From an unicellular cyanobacterium SU3 (GTDB lineage Bacteria > Cyanobacteriota > Cyanobacteriia > Cyanobacteriales > Microcystaceae): DNA of 64,000 nucleotides. A program made the translations under genes and the position numbers. Positions 42,249 to 52,248 of this stretch are shown here, in pieces. Numbering within the stretch: the stretch's first letter is position 1; each line of letters opens with the position of its first letter. Under the pieces are notes generated by a model. That model was given only the letters and a program-made list of their open reading frames with translations. It ran no database searches and was not told the DNA's origin. Location of the stretch: the NCBI GenBank assembly GCA_002172675.1, contig NETF01000173.1, forward strand, positions 1-64,000. The letters run 5' to 3'.

Positions 42249-42806
42249 CTAGTCACTGCTATCAAAATGCAAACGGGCTGTTCCTAAATATAACCCCTGA
42301 CTATCCATTCCTTCAGAATAAGCCCTAACACCAAATAAATAAATTCCTCCATGTTGTGGATTTTCGTTCGCTTTTAAATCTAAGGTGACTGTGTCGCCAG
42401 GTTGTATCGGTTCGTCAAAGGCGATAGTGACTTGACCCTCATTTGATTGACCGCCAATACTACTTAAAGCAACCCTTTCTCCCTCTCTGAAATGGTTACT
42501 GGCAAAGGCGCGACTTTCATTGACAGTAAAATTAATTTGTTCAAAATTAGGTTTTTGGGTGATCGTCACAGCTTTTAGGGGTTGTCCAGCATTGTCGGGG
42601 ACTGAAATGGTAAAAGAATAGGTCGAAGAGACGCTAGGGTTGTGATAAGTAGCCTCTGTTGCCACTAATTTAGGGGAGTGACTAAACATCTTACTTCTGT
42701 GATCTGAATTAAACGCGATCGCTGGTAAGCTCAACAAACTGGTTGTTATAACTATTCCTAAAATCGAACTTATCTTATCATTACAATTCTTTTGCTTATT
42801 TAACAT
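42249..42806 (-). CDS. exported DUF2808 protein
   Basis: 185 residues with an N-terminal signal sequence (ILGIVITTSLLSLPAIA). The mature part is the beta-rich DUF2808 domain: YSFTISVPDNAGQPLKAVTITQ, then FDEPIQPGDTVTLDLKA and GGIYLFGVRAY. The family is cyanobacterial and probably cell-surface or periplasmic, function unknown. It lies upstream of the HIP1 hairpin. Confidence 0.88.
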   Translation of the reverse strand: MLNKQKNCNDKISSILGIVITTSLLSLPAIAFNSDHRSKMFSHSPKLVATEATYHNPSVSSTYSFTISVPDNAGQPLKAVTITQKPNFEQINFTVNESRAFASNHFREGERVALSSIGGQSNEGQVTIAFDEPIQPGDTVTLDLKANENPQHGGIYLFGVRAYSEGMDSQGLYLGTARLHFDSSD

Positions 42807-43048
42807 TGTCTTATTCTCCTTATTTATAGAGAGTCACAACCTTTTTATCGGATTGTCATTTATTTCATTCCTCACATCAAAGCTTGCTTAAAAAAGTTAG
42901 CCAGTTGATGGTCTTTCTTCTCTTGCAAATAATCTGGCTAGTTATTGTGTCTTTTCTTGACATTTATCTTCTTTTATGTTAACGCACTTTTAAAAGTTTC
43001 TTCAACTTAATAAAGAAACTCAAGGGATGAGATGATAAGGAAATTAGA

Positions 43049-43726
43049 TCAGTTCTCAAAAGGCCAAATGAGCTTAGTGTACAAATAAGCAATGGCTTCC
43101 ATAATCACAGATTTGACCCCTGTACTGGTTTTCCACCAAGACTTAGAATAGGAAGGAGAAAAGGCGATCGCTCCCACTTTGATTTCAGGTTTTAAGAGAG
43201 TTTTAAACACTAACCAACTACGACGAGTATGAACATCATGGGAATAGAGGTTGATCGCCTTAATATGCAAATCTGAATCTAATAACCATTGTTTAACGGC
43301 CTTGGCACTGGCGGCGGTTCGATTAACAGAAACCGTTTTATTGGGAACTGAAACTACTTGATCCTGATTTAATCCTAAAGCCATGGCCGTGGCCGCCGCT
43401 AAGTCAGCGAAAGTCTTGTAATCACTCAAATATTTACCCCGTCCGATCTCATTACCTGTGGTAATCATCAAACGATAGTTTTTCTTTTGGAACTCTGCGA
43501 TCGCTCCTTTGATGGTTATGTCGGGAACCCATCCCTCTATGACCATAACGTCTGCATTAACAGGACGAGAAACCCTCAAAAAGGGATGAATAGAAAGGCC
43601 AAAACTAATCAAGACTAAAATTAGTACAAACGTTAAAAATAGCCATCCTTTGAGGGTTAATGTCCATTGTGGTTTATATTCAAGTAATCCCCAAAATTTG
43701 TGATTAGACAGTTGCGATAACAGCAT
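43049..43726 (-). CDS. ElyC/SanA/YdcF-family membrane protein
   Basis: 225 residues. One N-terminal membrane helix (GWLFLTFVLILVLISFGL) is followed by the DUF218-like fold: ADVMVIEGWVPD, LMITTGNEIG, then SVNRTAASAKAVKQWL and INLYSHDVHTRRSW. Relatives act in envelope polysaccharide and cell-wall maintenance. It starts 11 bases after the DUF2301 gene, so the two form an operon. Confidence 0.85.
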   Translation of the reverse strand: MLLSQLSNHKFWGLLEYKPQWTLTLKGWLFLTFVLILVLISFGLSIHPFLRVSRPVNADVMVIEGWVPDITIKGAIAEFQKKNYRLMITTGNEIGRGKYLSDYKTFADLAAATAMALGLNQDQVVSVPNKTVSVNRTAASAKAVKQWLLDSDLHIKAINLYSHDVHTRRSWLVFKTLLKPEIKVGAIAFSPSYSKSWWKTSTGVKSVIMEAIAYLYTKLIWPFEN

Positions 43727-43736
43727 GATTAATCAA

Positions 43737-44396
43737 TTAAGAAACAGGGGCAGATCGTTGTTGTTTGAGGTAAGTGAACACGGACTTATCTCCGATATCA
43801 GGGATTAAGGGTTGAATGGCTTTGCGTAGAGCAAAAATAATAAATAAACCTGCCCAGATTCCCAGTAAAGCTTGTTCGACCTCCACAGATAAAATGCCAA
43901 ACAAGTGACCTAGTAAAAGGACGGGAACTAAGGGGGTTAATAATTTCGTTTCTAGACGATTAAAGCAAAAAGCCTCTTTAAAATAGATGCCGGTTAAGGC
44001 AACGAAAACAAATCCTATTCCTAGTAAAGTAAGGGGAGTTTGGTAAACGCATAAACCTAATGGCTCTTGACAAGATATAAAGAGAATTATGGCGGTTATG
44101 GTTCCAATCCCCCAACAGACTTGTAAGAAACGATGGAGAGGGATCAAGTAAATATGAATAGTTATTAAGCTAATGCCTAAACCAAGACAAAATAAGGTAA
44201 ATAGGGGAGTGAGTAAAGTAAGGGTCAAAGAAGTAGCTCCTCTGACTAAAATTAGGCCACTTCCTACAGCAAAAGTGAAGGCCGATAACATTAATCCGGC
44301 GCGATAAATTTTCACTTCTTTTAAGTCTTCTGGGGTAATGGTATATTGTCCAAATTGTCCTTGATACATTGCTAAGGGTTCAGATGGGGTCTTCAT
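43737..44396 (-). CDS. DUF2301 membrane protein
   Basis: 219 residues with about six membrane helices between residues 35 and 205, preceded by the conserved YQGQFGQYTITPEDLKEVKIYRAG region. The family is cyanobacterial, function unknown. It is the first gene of a two-gene operon with the YdcF-like gene. Confidence 0.85.
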   Translation of the reverse strand: MKTPSEPLAMYQGQFGQYTITPEDLKEVKIYRAGLMLSAFTFAVGSGLILVRGATSLTLTLLTPLFTLFCLGLGISLITIHIYLIPLHRFLQVCWGIGTITAIILFISCQEPLGLCVYQTPLTLLGIGFVFVALTGIYFKEAFCFNRLETKLLTPLVPVLLLGHLFGILSVEVEQALLGIWAGLFIIFALRKAIQPLIPDIGDKSVFTYLKQQRSAPVS

Positions 44397-44789
44397 GGTT
44401 CTCTTTTATTATTTTGACGATTAAATTGTATCGTTTTTTTGAAGAAAAGAAACTACTTTTTAATTAATTATAAAATTCAGCTTAAATTTAATAGGTTATC
44501 TGAGCATTTGAGATAAGATAATATCTTAAAAATAGAAGTTTATAGAGAAGATTGCCTAGTAAAATATCGAATTGTAAAATAATGCTGTGAATGTCAATTC
44601 TGAACAAAATGAAAGAGCTAGAATCATTATAGTAATAAGTAAGGTGCTAGGCAGAGAGAAACAATTTAGCGACCTATAAAGTGTGGTGTGAGGTAGTGAA
44701 AGTCCCATAAACTATTATGTTTAGGGCAATTTGAATAACACAGCAGTTTGTTATGAAAACACTGCTCCTTACACTCTTTGGAGGTCAAA
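44397..44789. other. long upstream region of the COP23 gene
   Basis: About 390 bases between divergent genes. It includes an inverted repeat TTATCT/AGATAA near 44498-44518 and an AGCAGT/ACTGCT stem just before the gene (about 44741-44765), and GGAGG at the end. The length suggests a long leader or a regulated promoter, fitting a rhythmically expressed family. Confidence 0.4.
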
Positions 44790-45551
44790 ATGGTTAACAA
44801 TTCAGTTAAGTTTATTGCTTTAGGTACATTAGCCGCTGTTGGTGCATTAGGATTTGTTTCCGAAGCGCAAGCTCAACACTTTAAGTATCCCGAAACCAGA
44901 ATGGTTTCTGAAGGATCACCTTCTCCTGTTGATTGGGACAGCAATCCTGGCCCTCGCGCTTTTGAGCGTACCATCCGTAAAGTAGCTTTTGAATGTGTAC
45001 CTCAAGCAGACGGCAGTTATGCCACTGAAGAGAAGGTAGTAGAAATTACCTTCAACCCTGCAAAAGCTGCGCCTGTTGGTAGCACTTTTGATCCTCATAA
45101 CCCCTATAGTGGTGGCGTGTATTCACGTGAGGATGTTTCTACTCAGTACATCGCATTGGGTGAATTAACCGCTGGACCGATGATTTTATGGACAGAAGAT
45201 CGTCCTTCTAATCATCCCGACGGAGTATACACTCCCCAAAGCCGTTGTGAAACTGTTAGTGCTCGTTTAACCAATCTCGCCTACGCCTTTGGTGAAACCA
45301 CTCCTGTAGGTGTCGCGCAAGCATTCACTGAAAGAATGGCTACAGGTATCGTTAACGGAGAAAGAGTTATCTTTATGTCCTACGATCCTGAAAACGTTTC
45401 TACCGATAACGTTGTCTTCACATTGAAGCCTGAGAACGGATTAACCTTTGCTGAAGCGCAAAGAACCCTTGCTCAGTTCAATAATTCTCTTTCCCCCGCA
45501 ATTGGTGGTTTAGAAGAAGATCCCGCCAAACTTCCTCCTATTGTTGAGTAG
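44790..45551 (+). CDS. exported COP23-domain protein
   Basis: 253 residues from ATG 44790, which has GGAGG seven bases upstream; the TTG frame at 44778 overlaps that site. The signal peptide ends AQAQ. The mature protein has the COP23 domain: FECVPQADGSYATEEKVVEI, ILWTEDRP, TPQSRCETVSARLTNL, then VIFMSYDPENV and TLKPENG, with two conserved Cys. COP23 was found as a membrane protein whose synthesis follows a circadian rhythm in Cyanothece RF-1; its biochemical role is unknown. Codon use looks highly adapted and two terminators follow, so it may be strongly expressed. Confidence 0.82.
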   Translation: MVNNSVKFIALGTLAAVGALGFVSEAQAQHFKYPETRMVSEGSPSPVDWDSNPGPRAFERTIRKVAFECVPQADGSYATEEKVVEITFNPAKAAPVGSTFDPHNPYSGGVYSREDVSTQYIALGELTAGPMILWTEDRPSNHPDGVYTPQSRCETVSARLTNLAYAFGETTPVGVAQAFTERMATGIVNGERVIFMSYDPENVSTDNVVFTLKPENGLTFAEAQRTLAQFNNSLSPAIGGLEEDPAKLPPIVE

Positions 45552-45561
45552 GTTCACCTAT

Positions 45562-45640
45562 AGGGAAAGACGCAAAATATGTTTATATTCTTTCCCTTTT
45601 TTGCTAGAGAGTTAGTGTGTTACTACTCTCTATTTTTTTT
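45562..45640 (+). terminator. tandem rho-independent terminators after COP23 gene
   Basis: First hairpin: AGGGAAAGA (45562-45570) and TCTTTCCCT (45589-45597), followed by TTTTT. Second: TAGAGAG (45605-45611) and CTCTCTA (45626-45632), followed by eight Ts. Two terminators in series are a sign of a strongly transcribed gene. Confidence 0.85.
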
Positions 45641-45726
45641 TGCAATTTTTTAGATAACTATCTAAAGAATGATGAATTGAAATAGTTTACCAGGTATATT
45701 GAATTTAAGTGTAATCAATTGAAATA

Positions 45727-46047
45727 ATGAACTTAGAAAATATTCCTCAACAAAGCCAGAAGCTAATGAATAAGGTTACTAATACCGTCGAACAAACAGG
45801 AAAAAAAGTGGCTCATCAAGTTTCTAATATCGCCAACGATAAAGCAGAAGAAGTGACCGAAGAAGCAATTCAAACAGCCGTTGACCAAGCTTTGGATATT
45901 ATACAAATAGCTGGAGAAAGAGTAAGAGAAAAAAATATTAATGGTGAGAGAGTTAATCTAGAAGTGGCTGTCGGCGTGGTTAACGTCGCACATCTAAAGA
46001 TAACTACCGATGTACCTCCAGAAAAGACAGAAAATAAACAATCTTGA
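45727..46047 (+). CDS. small helical protein of unknown function
   Basis: 106 residues, hydrophilic, without signal peptide. It forms long amphipathic helices (LMNKVTNTVEQTGKKVAHQVSNI) and ends with a beta-like stretch (VNLEVAVGVVNVAHLKIT). I do not recognise the family. It may be separate from COP23 because of the double terminator. Weakly supported as a real gene by its start, codon use and length. Confidence 0.55.
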   Translation: MNLENIPQQSQKLMNKVTNTVEQTGKKVAHQVSNIANDKAEEVTEEAIQTAVDQALDIIQIAGERVREKNINGERVNLEVAVGVVNVAHLKITTDVPPEKTENKQS

Positions 46048-46199
46048 TCATTTCAGGTTCGTTGGCAAAACCGATTTCAGTAATATTAAGACTGATTTTA
46101 ACTTAAACTGACATCTTGCACACCTTAAATGAAAACTTAATAGCTAAAAAGAAGACAGTCAATTTTAAAGCCATTAGACTTAAAATAAAATACTTTTTC

Positions 46200-46265
46200 C
46201 TCTTGACTCTTGACTCTTGCCATCCCCCCTGCCCCCCTTTGAAAGGGGGGAGTTAGAGGGGGGAT
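46200..46265. repeat. heptamer repeat plus nested G/C hairpin
   Basis: CTCTTGA is repeated nearly three times (46200-46219). Then ATCCCCCC (46222-46229) pairs with GGGGGGAT (46258-46265), and inside it CCCCCCTTT (46232-46240) pairs with AAAGGGGGG (46242-46250). Such G6/C6 palindromes are common dispersed elements in Cyanothece-type genomes. It lies between two convergent genes and may also stop transcripts. Confidence 0.6.
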
Positions 46266-46287
46266 TATCGAAGGTGCAAGATATCAG

Positions 46288-47328
46288 TTAAAGCGATCGC
46301 TTTTTTTTATTCCAGTTGCTTAAAATATCTTTAATTAATACCTCTTCAATCCATACTTGAGCCACTACAGTTAATGGTAATGCCAAAAATAAACCAATAA
46401 AACCAAAAAAGATAGCAAATGAGGCTTGAGCTAGTAAGGTAACGGCTGGTAACAAAGATACCTGCTTCTTCATTACTAAAGGAGTCAAGATATTACTTTC
46501 GGCCTGTTGAATCAGAATATAAAGTATCAATACGGCTAACGCTTTCCAGGGTGCATCGATTAAAGCCAAAACGATTGGGGGAATACAGCTTAAAACAGGA
46601 CCTAAATTCGGAATAAAGGTTAATAAGCCAGCCAAAAGTGCATTAGCTAGAGGAAGTTTAACTTGTAGAATTGTTAATCCCAACCAGCTAAGAACAGTAA
46701 TAACCAGCATATTAAACAAAATTCCCTTAGTCCACCCCACTAAAGCAATCTCGCTTTTTTTGAGAATTTCGGCAGCGCGGCGGCGATAGAAAGAGGGGAA
46801 AAAAGCGAGAAATAAGCGTATATAAGGTCTGGGACTGGCAAGTAGCATAATCATTACCACTGTCACCAGCAAAATATTTAAGAGAACACCTAACGAACTT
46901 GAAAAAATACTATAGAAATTGCCGACAAGCTGGGTAGCAATGCTGGGTAAATCGCGAGTCAAATTTTCTAGCTTTTGAATTTCTCCGACAAGCTGTTCTG
47001 GGACTGTTTCTTGCAACCACATTAACCAAGCTTCAATTTTATCTACAGCCAGAGGTAATAAAGAAAGGGATTGTTGTACCTGATCGATGAATGGCGGAAA
47101 AATTAGCAACAGAAAAACTGTCAATATCAACAAGAGTAAGAATAAAGCCAGAAAAATTGATACACTACGCTTTTTGATCCCTGACTTCATCAATAACTGA
47201 ACTAAATGATTAACTGCTGTTGCCAAGGCTACCGCAGCAAACGTCAGCAGAATAATAAAGCGAATTTGCCATAAAATATAAATGGCGATTAGCAGCGCAA
47301 TGACACCGACAAGGTTACTAAAATACAA
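46288..47328 (-). CDS. AI-2E (YdiK/PerM) family membrane protein
   Basis: 346 residues, seven to eight membrane helices. The family pattern is clear: an N-terminal pair of helices, a central soluble part (LMWLQETVPEQLVGEIQKLENLTRDL), and the C-terminal NALLAGLLTFIPNLGPVLSCIPPI region. Members export small molecules or sodium; the substrate is not predictable. No ATG is suitably placed; the start appears to be TTG 47328. Confidence 0.85.
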   Translation of the reverse strand: MYFSNLVGVIALLIAIYILWQIRFIILLTFAAVALATAVNHLVQLLMKSGIKKRSVSIFLALFLLLLILTVFLLLIFPPFIDQVQQSLSLLPLAVDKIEAWLMWLQETVPEQLVGEIQKLENLTRDLPSIATQLVGNFYSIFSSSLGVLLNILLVTVVMIMLLASPRPYIRLFLAFFPSFYRRRAAEILKKSEIALVGWTKGILFNMLVITVLSWLGLTILQVKLPLANALLAGLLTFIPNLGPVLSCIPPIVLALIDAPWKALAVLILYILIQQAESNILTPLVMKKQVSLLPAVTLLAQASFAIFFGFIGLFLALPLTVVAQVWIEEVLIKDILSNWNKKKRSL

Positions 47329-47561
47329 AATATTACCTAGTTTATTTGATCAAAAAGTTATTTTGATTGTTATAAAAGTTGACTGAAAAAATAAAATTTT
47401 TTAGACAATTAATATACGTATCATTATTAGATTATTTTTACATCATCCAAAAGATAGATAATAAAAACATTGACGAGGTTAAATAAGAAATTAAGCAAGT
47501 CAATGGGAAAATTCACATCATTATTAAGCATATAACGATAATAGGCAAAAGTTAACTATTT

Positions 47562-48179
47562 TTACAGCAAGTCTACTTTTTTTAACATCTTTGATGCTAT
47601 TTCTTCATCATATATTTGTGTTAAGAGTCCTGATAACCAGTCTGTTTTAGCACCAATATTATTAGCCTTATGCTGTTGCCAAAGCTTTAGAAAGCTATAT
47701 ACTTGCTCATCAAGATTTGGAATGAGCCGGCGGATTTCATCCATAAACTGATGAGTACCACCGAGCAAACCGTGATATTCATGAGAAGTCATCAGTCCCC
47801 ATTTTCCTGAAGGTGAGTAAAGAACATTTTCAGCATTAAAGGCGGAGCCAAATATTTTATAATCATTTCTTTTATAAGCAGAGATTTCTGAAAAAGGAAT
47901 ATACCAATGATTGAATTCTCCCTTAGCTTCTTCGTTCATACGCCAGAGCATTGTGAAGTAACATCCTCTATCATTAACACTCAATGCAGCACTCACCAAG
48001 GCATCAATAAGAGGGGGTTTTACAATATATTTGAGATCGTATTCTAGTCCAAATACGACCCTTCGCTGAGGAATCGTTTTAGCAAATGGATGCCGACTAA
48101 AGGGATTGTCACTGATAAAAACTTGTCGCAACAATGGCTCGGCTTCAGCTTTAAACGCTTTTTCTGTTAAAGGACGCAT
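47562..48179 (-). CDS. hypothetical protein
   Basis: 205 residues, soluble, no signal peptide. It has motifs such as RHPFAKTIPQRRVVFGLEYD, NHWYIPFSEISAYK and SPSGKWGLMTSHEYHGLLGG. The composition suggests a compact alpha/beta protein. I do not recognise the family. It begins 8 bases after trpD in the same direction, so it is probably co-transcribed with it, though it is unlikely to belong to tryptophan synthesis. Confidence 0.6.
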   Translation of the reverse strand: MRPLTEKAFKAEAEPLLRQVFISDNPFSRHPFAKTIPQRRVVFGLEYDLKYIVKPPLIDALVSAALSVNDRGCYFTMLWRMNEEAKGEFNHWYIPFSEISAYKRNDYKIFGSAFNAENVLYSPSGKWGLMTSHEYHGLLGGTHQFMDEIRRLIPNLDEQVYSFLKLWQQHKANNIGAKTDWLSGLLTQIYDEEIASKMLKKVDLL

Positions 48180-48187
48180 CGATATTT

Positions 48188-49237
48188 TTAATCCTGCAAA
48201 AATTCTACTAACTGAGTTAACTTATCCCAAGCAGCCCCACTTTTTAGGATATCTTTAGTGGTTTCTATGGCTTTTTGATGATCTTGCCAAGGAACAATAT
48301 TACCCACTTGTAAGGCTAAAGCAGCATTTAAAACCACGGCATCCTGTTGCGCTTGGGTTCCTTTTCCTTGTAAAACATTGGTTAAAATAGTGGCATTTTC
48401 TTCGACATCACCCCCTTTTAAAGCGGTTAAAGGAGCAGAAGTTAACCCTAAAGCTTCTGGGCTAATTTCTCCTAAACTAACCTCACCGTCTTTTAAAAAA
48501 GTCACATCCGTAATATCTCCTAACCCTGCTTCGTCTAGGGTTTCACGACCATGTAATACCATTGCAACAGAAATTCCCAATTGATTTAAAGCTTGCGCCA
48601 TGGGACTAATAAATTGAGGATGATAAACCCCAATAATTTGACCAGTGGGACGTAAAGGGTTGACCAAAGGCCCTAATAAATTAAAGATAGTGCGAACTTT
48701 CAGGGTTTTTCGTAACGGTGCAACGTACTTCATTGCAGGATGCCAACCAGGGGCGAATAAGAAGGTAATACCCACTGTTTCTAACGCTTGGGCAACCTTT
48801 TGGGGATTGGCTGAGAGTTGAACCCCTAAATATTCTAAAACATCGGCTGAACCTACCTTACTCGAAGCCGAACGGTTTCCATGTTTAGCCACTTTTACCC
48901 CGGCTGCAGCAGCAATAAAAGCCACCGCCGTCGAAATGTTAAACGTAGAAGCTCCATCCCCTCCAGTGCCACAGGTATCAATAACAGGAACAATATGGGA
49001 GATGGGTGTCTCTTGCATAGACTGTTGTTGCAACACTTGGGCCATTCCTGCTAATTCATTAGCCGAGACTCCTTTTGCTTGAAGGGTGACTAAAATAGCC
49101 CCAGATAATACCGGGGGAATGGCTTCGTTTAACCAACCCTGCATCAGTTGACCTGCTTGGGTTTGGGATAAAGACTGACCGTCAAGCAGTTGTTGCAATA
49201 AACTTTGGGTAAATTCTAAATAATCTTGAGTAACCAT
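48188..49237 (-). CDS. trpD: anthranilate phosphoribosyltransferase
   Basis: 349 residues, full length. The PRPP-binding motif is [18 protein letters not shown], then [40 protein letters not shown] and [15 protein letters not shown]. It couples anthranilate to PRPP in the second step of tryptophan synthesis. As in other cyanobacteria it is not in a trp operon. Heptamer repeats lie immediately upstream. Confidence 0.95.
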   Translation of the reverse strand: MVTQDYLEFTQSLLQQLLDGQSLSQTQAGQLMQGWLNEAIPPVLSGAILVTLQAKGVSANELAGMAQVLQQQSMQETPISHIVPVIDTCGTGGDGASTFNISTAVAFIAAAAGVKVAKHGNRSASSKVGSADVLEYLGVQLSANPQKVAQALETVGITFLFAPGWHPAMKYVAPLRKTLKVRTIFNLLGPLVNPLRPTGQIIGVYHPQFISPMAQALNQLGISVAMVLHGRETLDEAGLGDITDVTFLKDGEVSLGEISPEALGLTSAPLTALKGGDVEENATILTNVLQGKGTQAQQDAVVLNAALALQVGNIVPWQDHQKAIETTKDILKSGAAWDKLTQLVEFLQD

Positions 49238-49246
49238 TAAACAATA

Positions 49247-49320
49247 AACAGTGAACAGTGAACAATGACCAGTTATCAGTGGCCAATGAATTCAACTGGC
49301 CACTGATAACTGATAACTGA
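49247..49320. repeat. heptamer repeats with a 16-bp perfect inverted repeat
   Basis: AACAGTG units (49247-49262) and AACTGAT units (about 49295-49320). Within them CAGTTATCAGTGGCCA (49270-49285) is repeated in inverse (49297-49312), giving a perfect 16-bp stem. It lies upstream of trpD. The same unit set occurs before rbcR and beside ahcY. Confidence 0.75.
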
Positions 49321-49369
49321 TGAAAATATTAGCAAAATAAACGGGAATACTAAGCATAAATAGTCAATA

Positions 49370-49654
49370 TTGATCCCCATGAGACCAATGCATAAGTCCC
49401 GAAAAACTATTGCCGTTACTGAAACTGGCAAACGTATACTTAGAGAAGCACAAAAGCCAAAGGGTGGTAAACGTATCACCTACGAAGACATCGAGGAAAT
49501 ATTAGATTTCCAGGTATCTCGCAGTACCATAGAAAGATTTTTTCGAGGAAAAGCGGTGGACTTCGATAATGCCATCCGCATTACAAAAGCATTAAACTTA
49601 CATCTTGAAGAAGTGGTAGATGTTGCTATCTATCACCAAATGACATTAGGGTAG
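49370..49654 (+). CDS. small HTH-like protein
   Basis: 94 residues. The part [36 protein letters not shown] looks like a Cro/C1-type HTH, here given by its ends [15 protein letters not shown] and [10 protein letters not shown]. The basic N-terminus ([20 protein letters not shown]) may also touch DNA. Similar N-terminal modules occur in cyanobacterial NACHT/AAA proteins, but here it stands alone. It overlaps the end of menB by nine bases. ATG 49379 or 49391 could be the true start. Confidence 0.65.
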   Translation: MIPMRPMHKSRKTIAVTETGKRILREAQKPKGGKRITYEDIEEILDFQVSRSTIERFFRGKAVDFDNAIRITKALNLHLEEVVDVAIYHQMTLG

Positions 49655-50479
49655 CCAGGGATATTGCCGAAAATTAGGGGATCGCTTCTCTAAAAAGGCT
49701 TGTTTTCCTTCTGCTCCTTCTTCTGTCATATAGTAGAGTAAGGTAGCATTGCCAGCCAACTCTTGTAACCCCGCTTGTCCGTCACAATCAGCATTAAAAG
49801 CTGCTTTGAGACAACGAATGGCAATGGGACTTTTTGCTAAAATTTCTGTTGCCCATTGAATCCCTTCTTCTTCTAATTGTCCCACAGGAACGACACAATT
49901 AACTAACCCCATCTCTAAGGCTTCTTGGGCGTTATACTGACGACAAAGAAACCATATTTCTCTCGCTTTTTTTTGTCCTACAATACGGGCTAAATAACTG
50001 GCTCCAAAGCCACCGTCAAAACTACCAACTTTTGGACCAGTTTGCCCAAAAATAGCATTATCGGCGGCAATGGTGAGGTCACAGATGACATGAAGAACAT
50101 GACCACCACCGATCGCATATCCAGCTACTAAGGCGATAACCACTTTAGGAAGCGATCGAATTAATCTTTGTAAGTCTAGCACGTTCAGACGAGGAACCCC
50201 TGCATCGTCCACATATCCTGCTTGTCCTCGCACACTTTGATCGCCACCAGAACAAAAGGCGTATTTTCCATCGGTATGAGGTCCAGCCCCTGTAAGTAAT
50301 ATAACCCCAATGTTGCTATCTTCTCTCGCATCACAAAAGGCATCATATAATTCAAATACAGTTTTGGGGCGAAAGGCGTTTCGTTTATGGGGACGGTTAA
50401 TGGTGATTTTGGCGATCCCATCGGCTTTATGATACAAGATATCTTCGTAAGTTTTGGCAATTTGCCAGGTTATTTCCAT
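49646..50479 (-). CDS. menB: 1,4-dihydroxy-2-naphthoyl-CoA synthase
   Basis: 277 residues of the crotonase fold. Signature stretches are [33 protein letters not shown] and [27 protein letters not shown] with [16 protein letters not shown]. It closes the naphthoate ring from o-succinylbenzoyl-CoA, needed for phylloquinone of photosystem I. Other men genes are not nearby. Confidence 0.95.
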   Translation of the reverse strand: MEITWQIAKTYEDILYHKADGIAKITINRPHKRNAFRPKTVFELYDAFCDAREDSNIGVILLTGAGPHTDGKYAFCSGGDQSVRGQAGYVDDAGVPRLNVLDLQRLIRSLPKVVIALVAGYAIGGGHVLHVICDLTIAADNAIFGQTGPKVGSFDGGFGASYLARIVGQKKAREIWFLCRQYNAQEALEMGLVNCVVPVGQLEEEGIQWATEILAKSPIAIRCLKAAFNADCDGQAGLQELAGNATLLYYMTEEGAEGKQAFLEKRSPNFRQYPWLP

Positions 50480-50553
50480 CGGTTAGGGCAACATAAGCAT
50501 CAATAGTTTATTAAACCATGATCTGACTTCTAAAATTGCAACTTAAACTAACT

Positions 50554-51372
50554 TTATTTTTCAGCAATAACTGTTACTGTCATAATCTCATTCCAAATGC
50601 CTTGAGGAGTTTTTATATTTTCTAATTCTTGATAATAATCTTGTTTTGCTGTGTATAATTTTTCGTCTGAAAGACTTTTAAAAGGAAAGAGATTATCATT
50701 AGCAACAGGAAAGTTAATCATCATTTCCCATTTATTTTTAACTGTTTCCAAATCAAGGTAATAACCTAATTGATCTTGATAAAATTTTATCTTTTTAAAA
50801 CCAATCTCTTGCAAAAGATTAAAACAAGTTTCTTGTGAGCCTATTCTTTTGTGCCAATGAGGAAAATCAATATTATATTTAGGAGCAATTTTACTTAATA
50901 TATATCCTTCTATAAAAGATGTTTCTGACCAATAATTAAATCCTAATTTACCTCCTGATTTTAACCAAGAATAACAATGTTTCAAAACAGTATCAATGTC
51001 ATAAAAGATTACTATAGCAGCGCAAACAGCAATTCTGTCAAACTTTTTTTTTGGTAATTCTAAATTTTGTATATCTGTTTCTCAAAATTGAATATTATTT
51101 AAGTTTAATTTTTTCGCTTTTTTTTGAGCTTCTGCTAACATAAGATGAGCAATATCAATTCCTATGACACGACCATTATCTCCTATCTTTTTAGCTGCTT
51201 CAATAGCGAATAAACCTGTCCCCGTAGCAATATCCAAGATAGTTTGTTTCGATTGAATGTCAAGATAGTTAACTAATAATTCTACTAATTTTGGATGAAA
51301 ATCACCTTGATCATAACTTGCGCTACGTTGATTATAGAGATTAGCGATCGCTTGTTGATAGGGAGTTAACAT
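50554..51372 (-). pseudogene. class I SAM methyltransferase interrupted by one in-frame TGA
   Basis: Two stretches in one frame, 51082-51372 and 50554-50985, are joined through TGA at 51082-51084 (context LNLNNIQF-stop-ETDIQNLELP). Read through the product has about 272 residues. Motif I (ILDIATGTGLFAIEAAKKIG) and the later motifs VIGIDIAHLMLAEAQ and IVIFYDIDTVLKHCY are intact. It resembles UbiE-type methyltransferases. The missing residue is probably Ile or a similar one before Glu. It may be decayed, or the base may be wrong. Confidence 0.75.
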
Positions 51373-51474
51373 AAGCTGAGTTTGGTGTTAAAAGTTTGGA
51401 GTTATGAGTTAAAATATTTTTGATAACAGAATTAGAATTTAAAATATGTAGAGACTCAATATTTTATCAATCAA

Positions 51475-52248
51475 TTATTTTATATCTAATTGTAAATTAA
51501 CATAGTTTTCTTTTTTGGCTACTAAAAAAACAAAGCGATCGCAAAATTCTAAATTAGAGACATTAGCATATTTTTCTCTCATTTCTATTAATCCTTGCTC
51601 AAGTTCTTCGTCATTAAATCTTGATAATAAGGACATATATCTATTTTGAACCATGTTAAAGTATTTTTCTTTAGGGATCGAAACAGTATATTCTATAAAG
51701 TTTACTGTCGTTTTAAATCCAATATTTTCACAAAGATTAACTAAATTATTATAGTGAGGTTGTACAGACTCATACACTGATAAGGCTTGTTGAAATAAGG
51801 GGTATTCTATAGTGGGAGGAAGTAAAATAATTAATAAGATTCCTTGGTCATTTAATCGATTAAATAATCCTTGTAAAAGTTTTTGTTTATCATTAATATG
51901 ATGAATCATTTCTTTAATTAAAATTTTATCATATCTTCCTGATTCATTAGCAAATTCTACAGCATCTTTAACCACTGTTTGATAATAATTATTATTTGGT
52001 ATTTTTTCAAGCATTTTATCAGAAGGATCGACACAAATTATTTTATTTTCTAAGTTAATTTGTGTTCTAATTGCTTTACTATAAATCCCTGTACCACAGC
52101 CAAGATCAACTAAACTATCTGTAGATTTTAATTGTAAATTTCCAATAATTGCTTTAGTTAAAAAGTCAATAAACTCAGAAGAATTAGCCCAAAACTCGTC
52201 ATATTGTTTAGCTAAATTTTGATAATGATCTTCAATTGAATATTTCAT
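51475..52248 (-). CDS. class I SAM-dependent methyltransferase
   Basis: 257 residues. Motif I is SLVDLGCGTGIYSKAI, motif II CVDPSDKMLEKIPN, and motif III-like LIKEMIHHINDKQKLLQGLF, the last resembling small-molecule methyltransferases. It is intact, unlike its neighbour downstream. The substrate is unknown. HIP1 occurs within the 3' end. Confidence 0.85.
   Translation of the reverse strand: MKYSIEDHYQNLAKQYDEFWANSSEFIDFLTKAIIGNLQLKSTDSLVDLGCGTGIYSKAIRTQINLENKIICVDPSDKMLEKIPNNNYYQTVVKDAVEFANESGRYDKILIKEMIHHINDKQKLLQGLFNRLNDQGILLIILLPPTIEYPLFQQALSVYESVQPHYNNLVNLCENIGFKTTVNFIEYTVSIPKEKYFNMVQNRYMSLLSRFNDEELEQGLIEMREKYANVSNLEFCDRFVFLVAKKENYVNLQLDIK

Noticed and set aside
44778-45551. First impression of a photosystem II extrinsic protein (PsbO)
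   Set aside because: The sequence lacks PsbO signatures and instead has the COP23-domain pattern (FECVPQADG, TPQSRCETVSARL).
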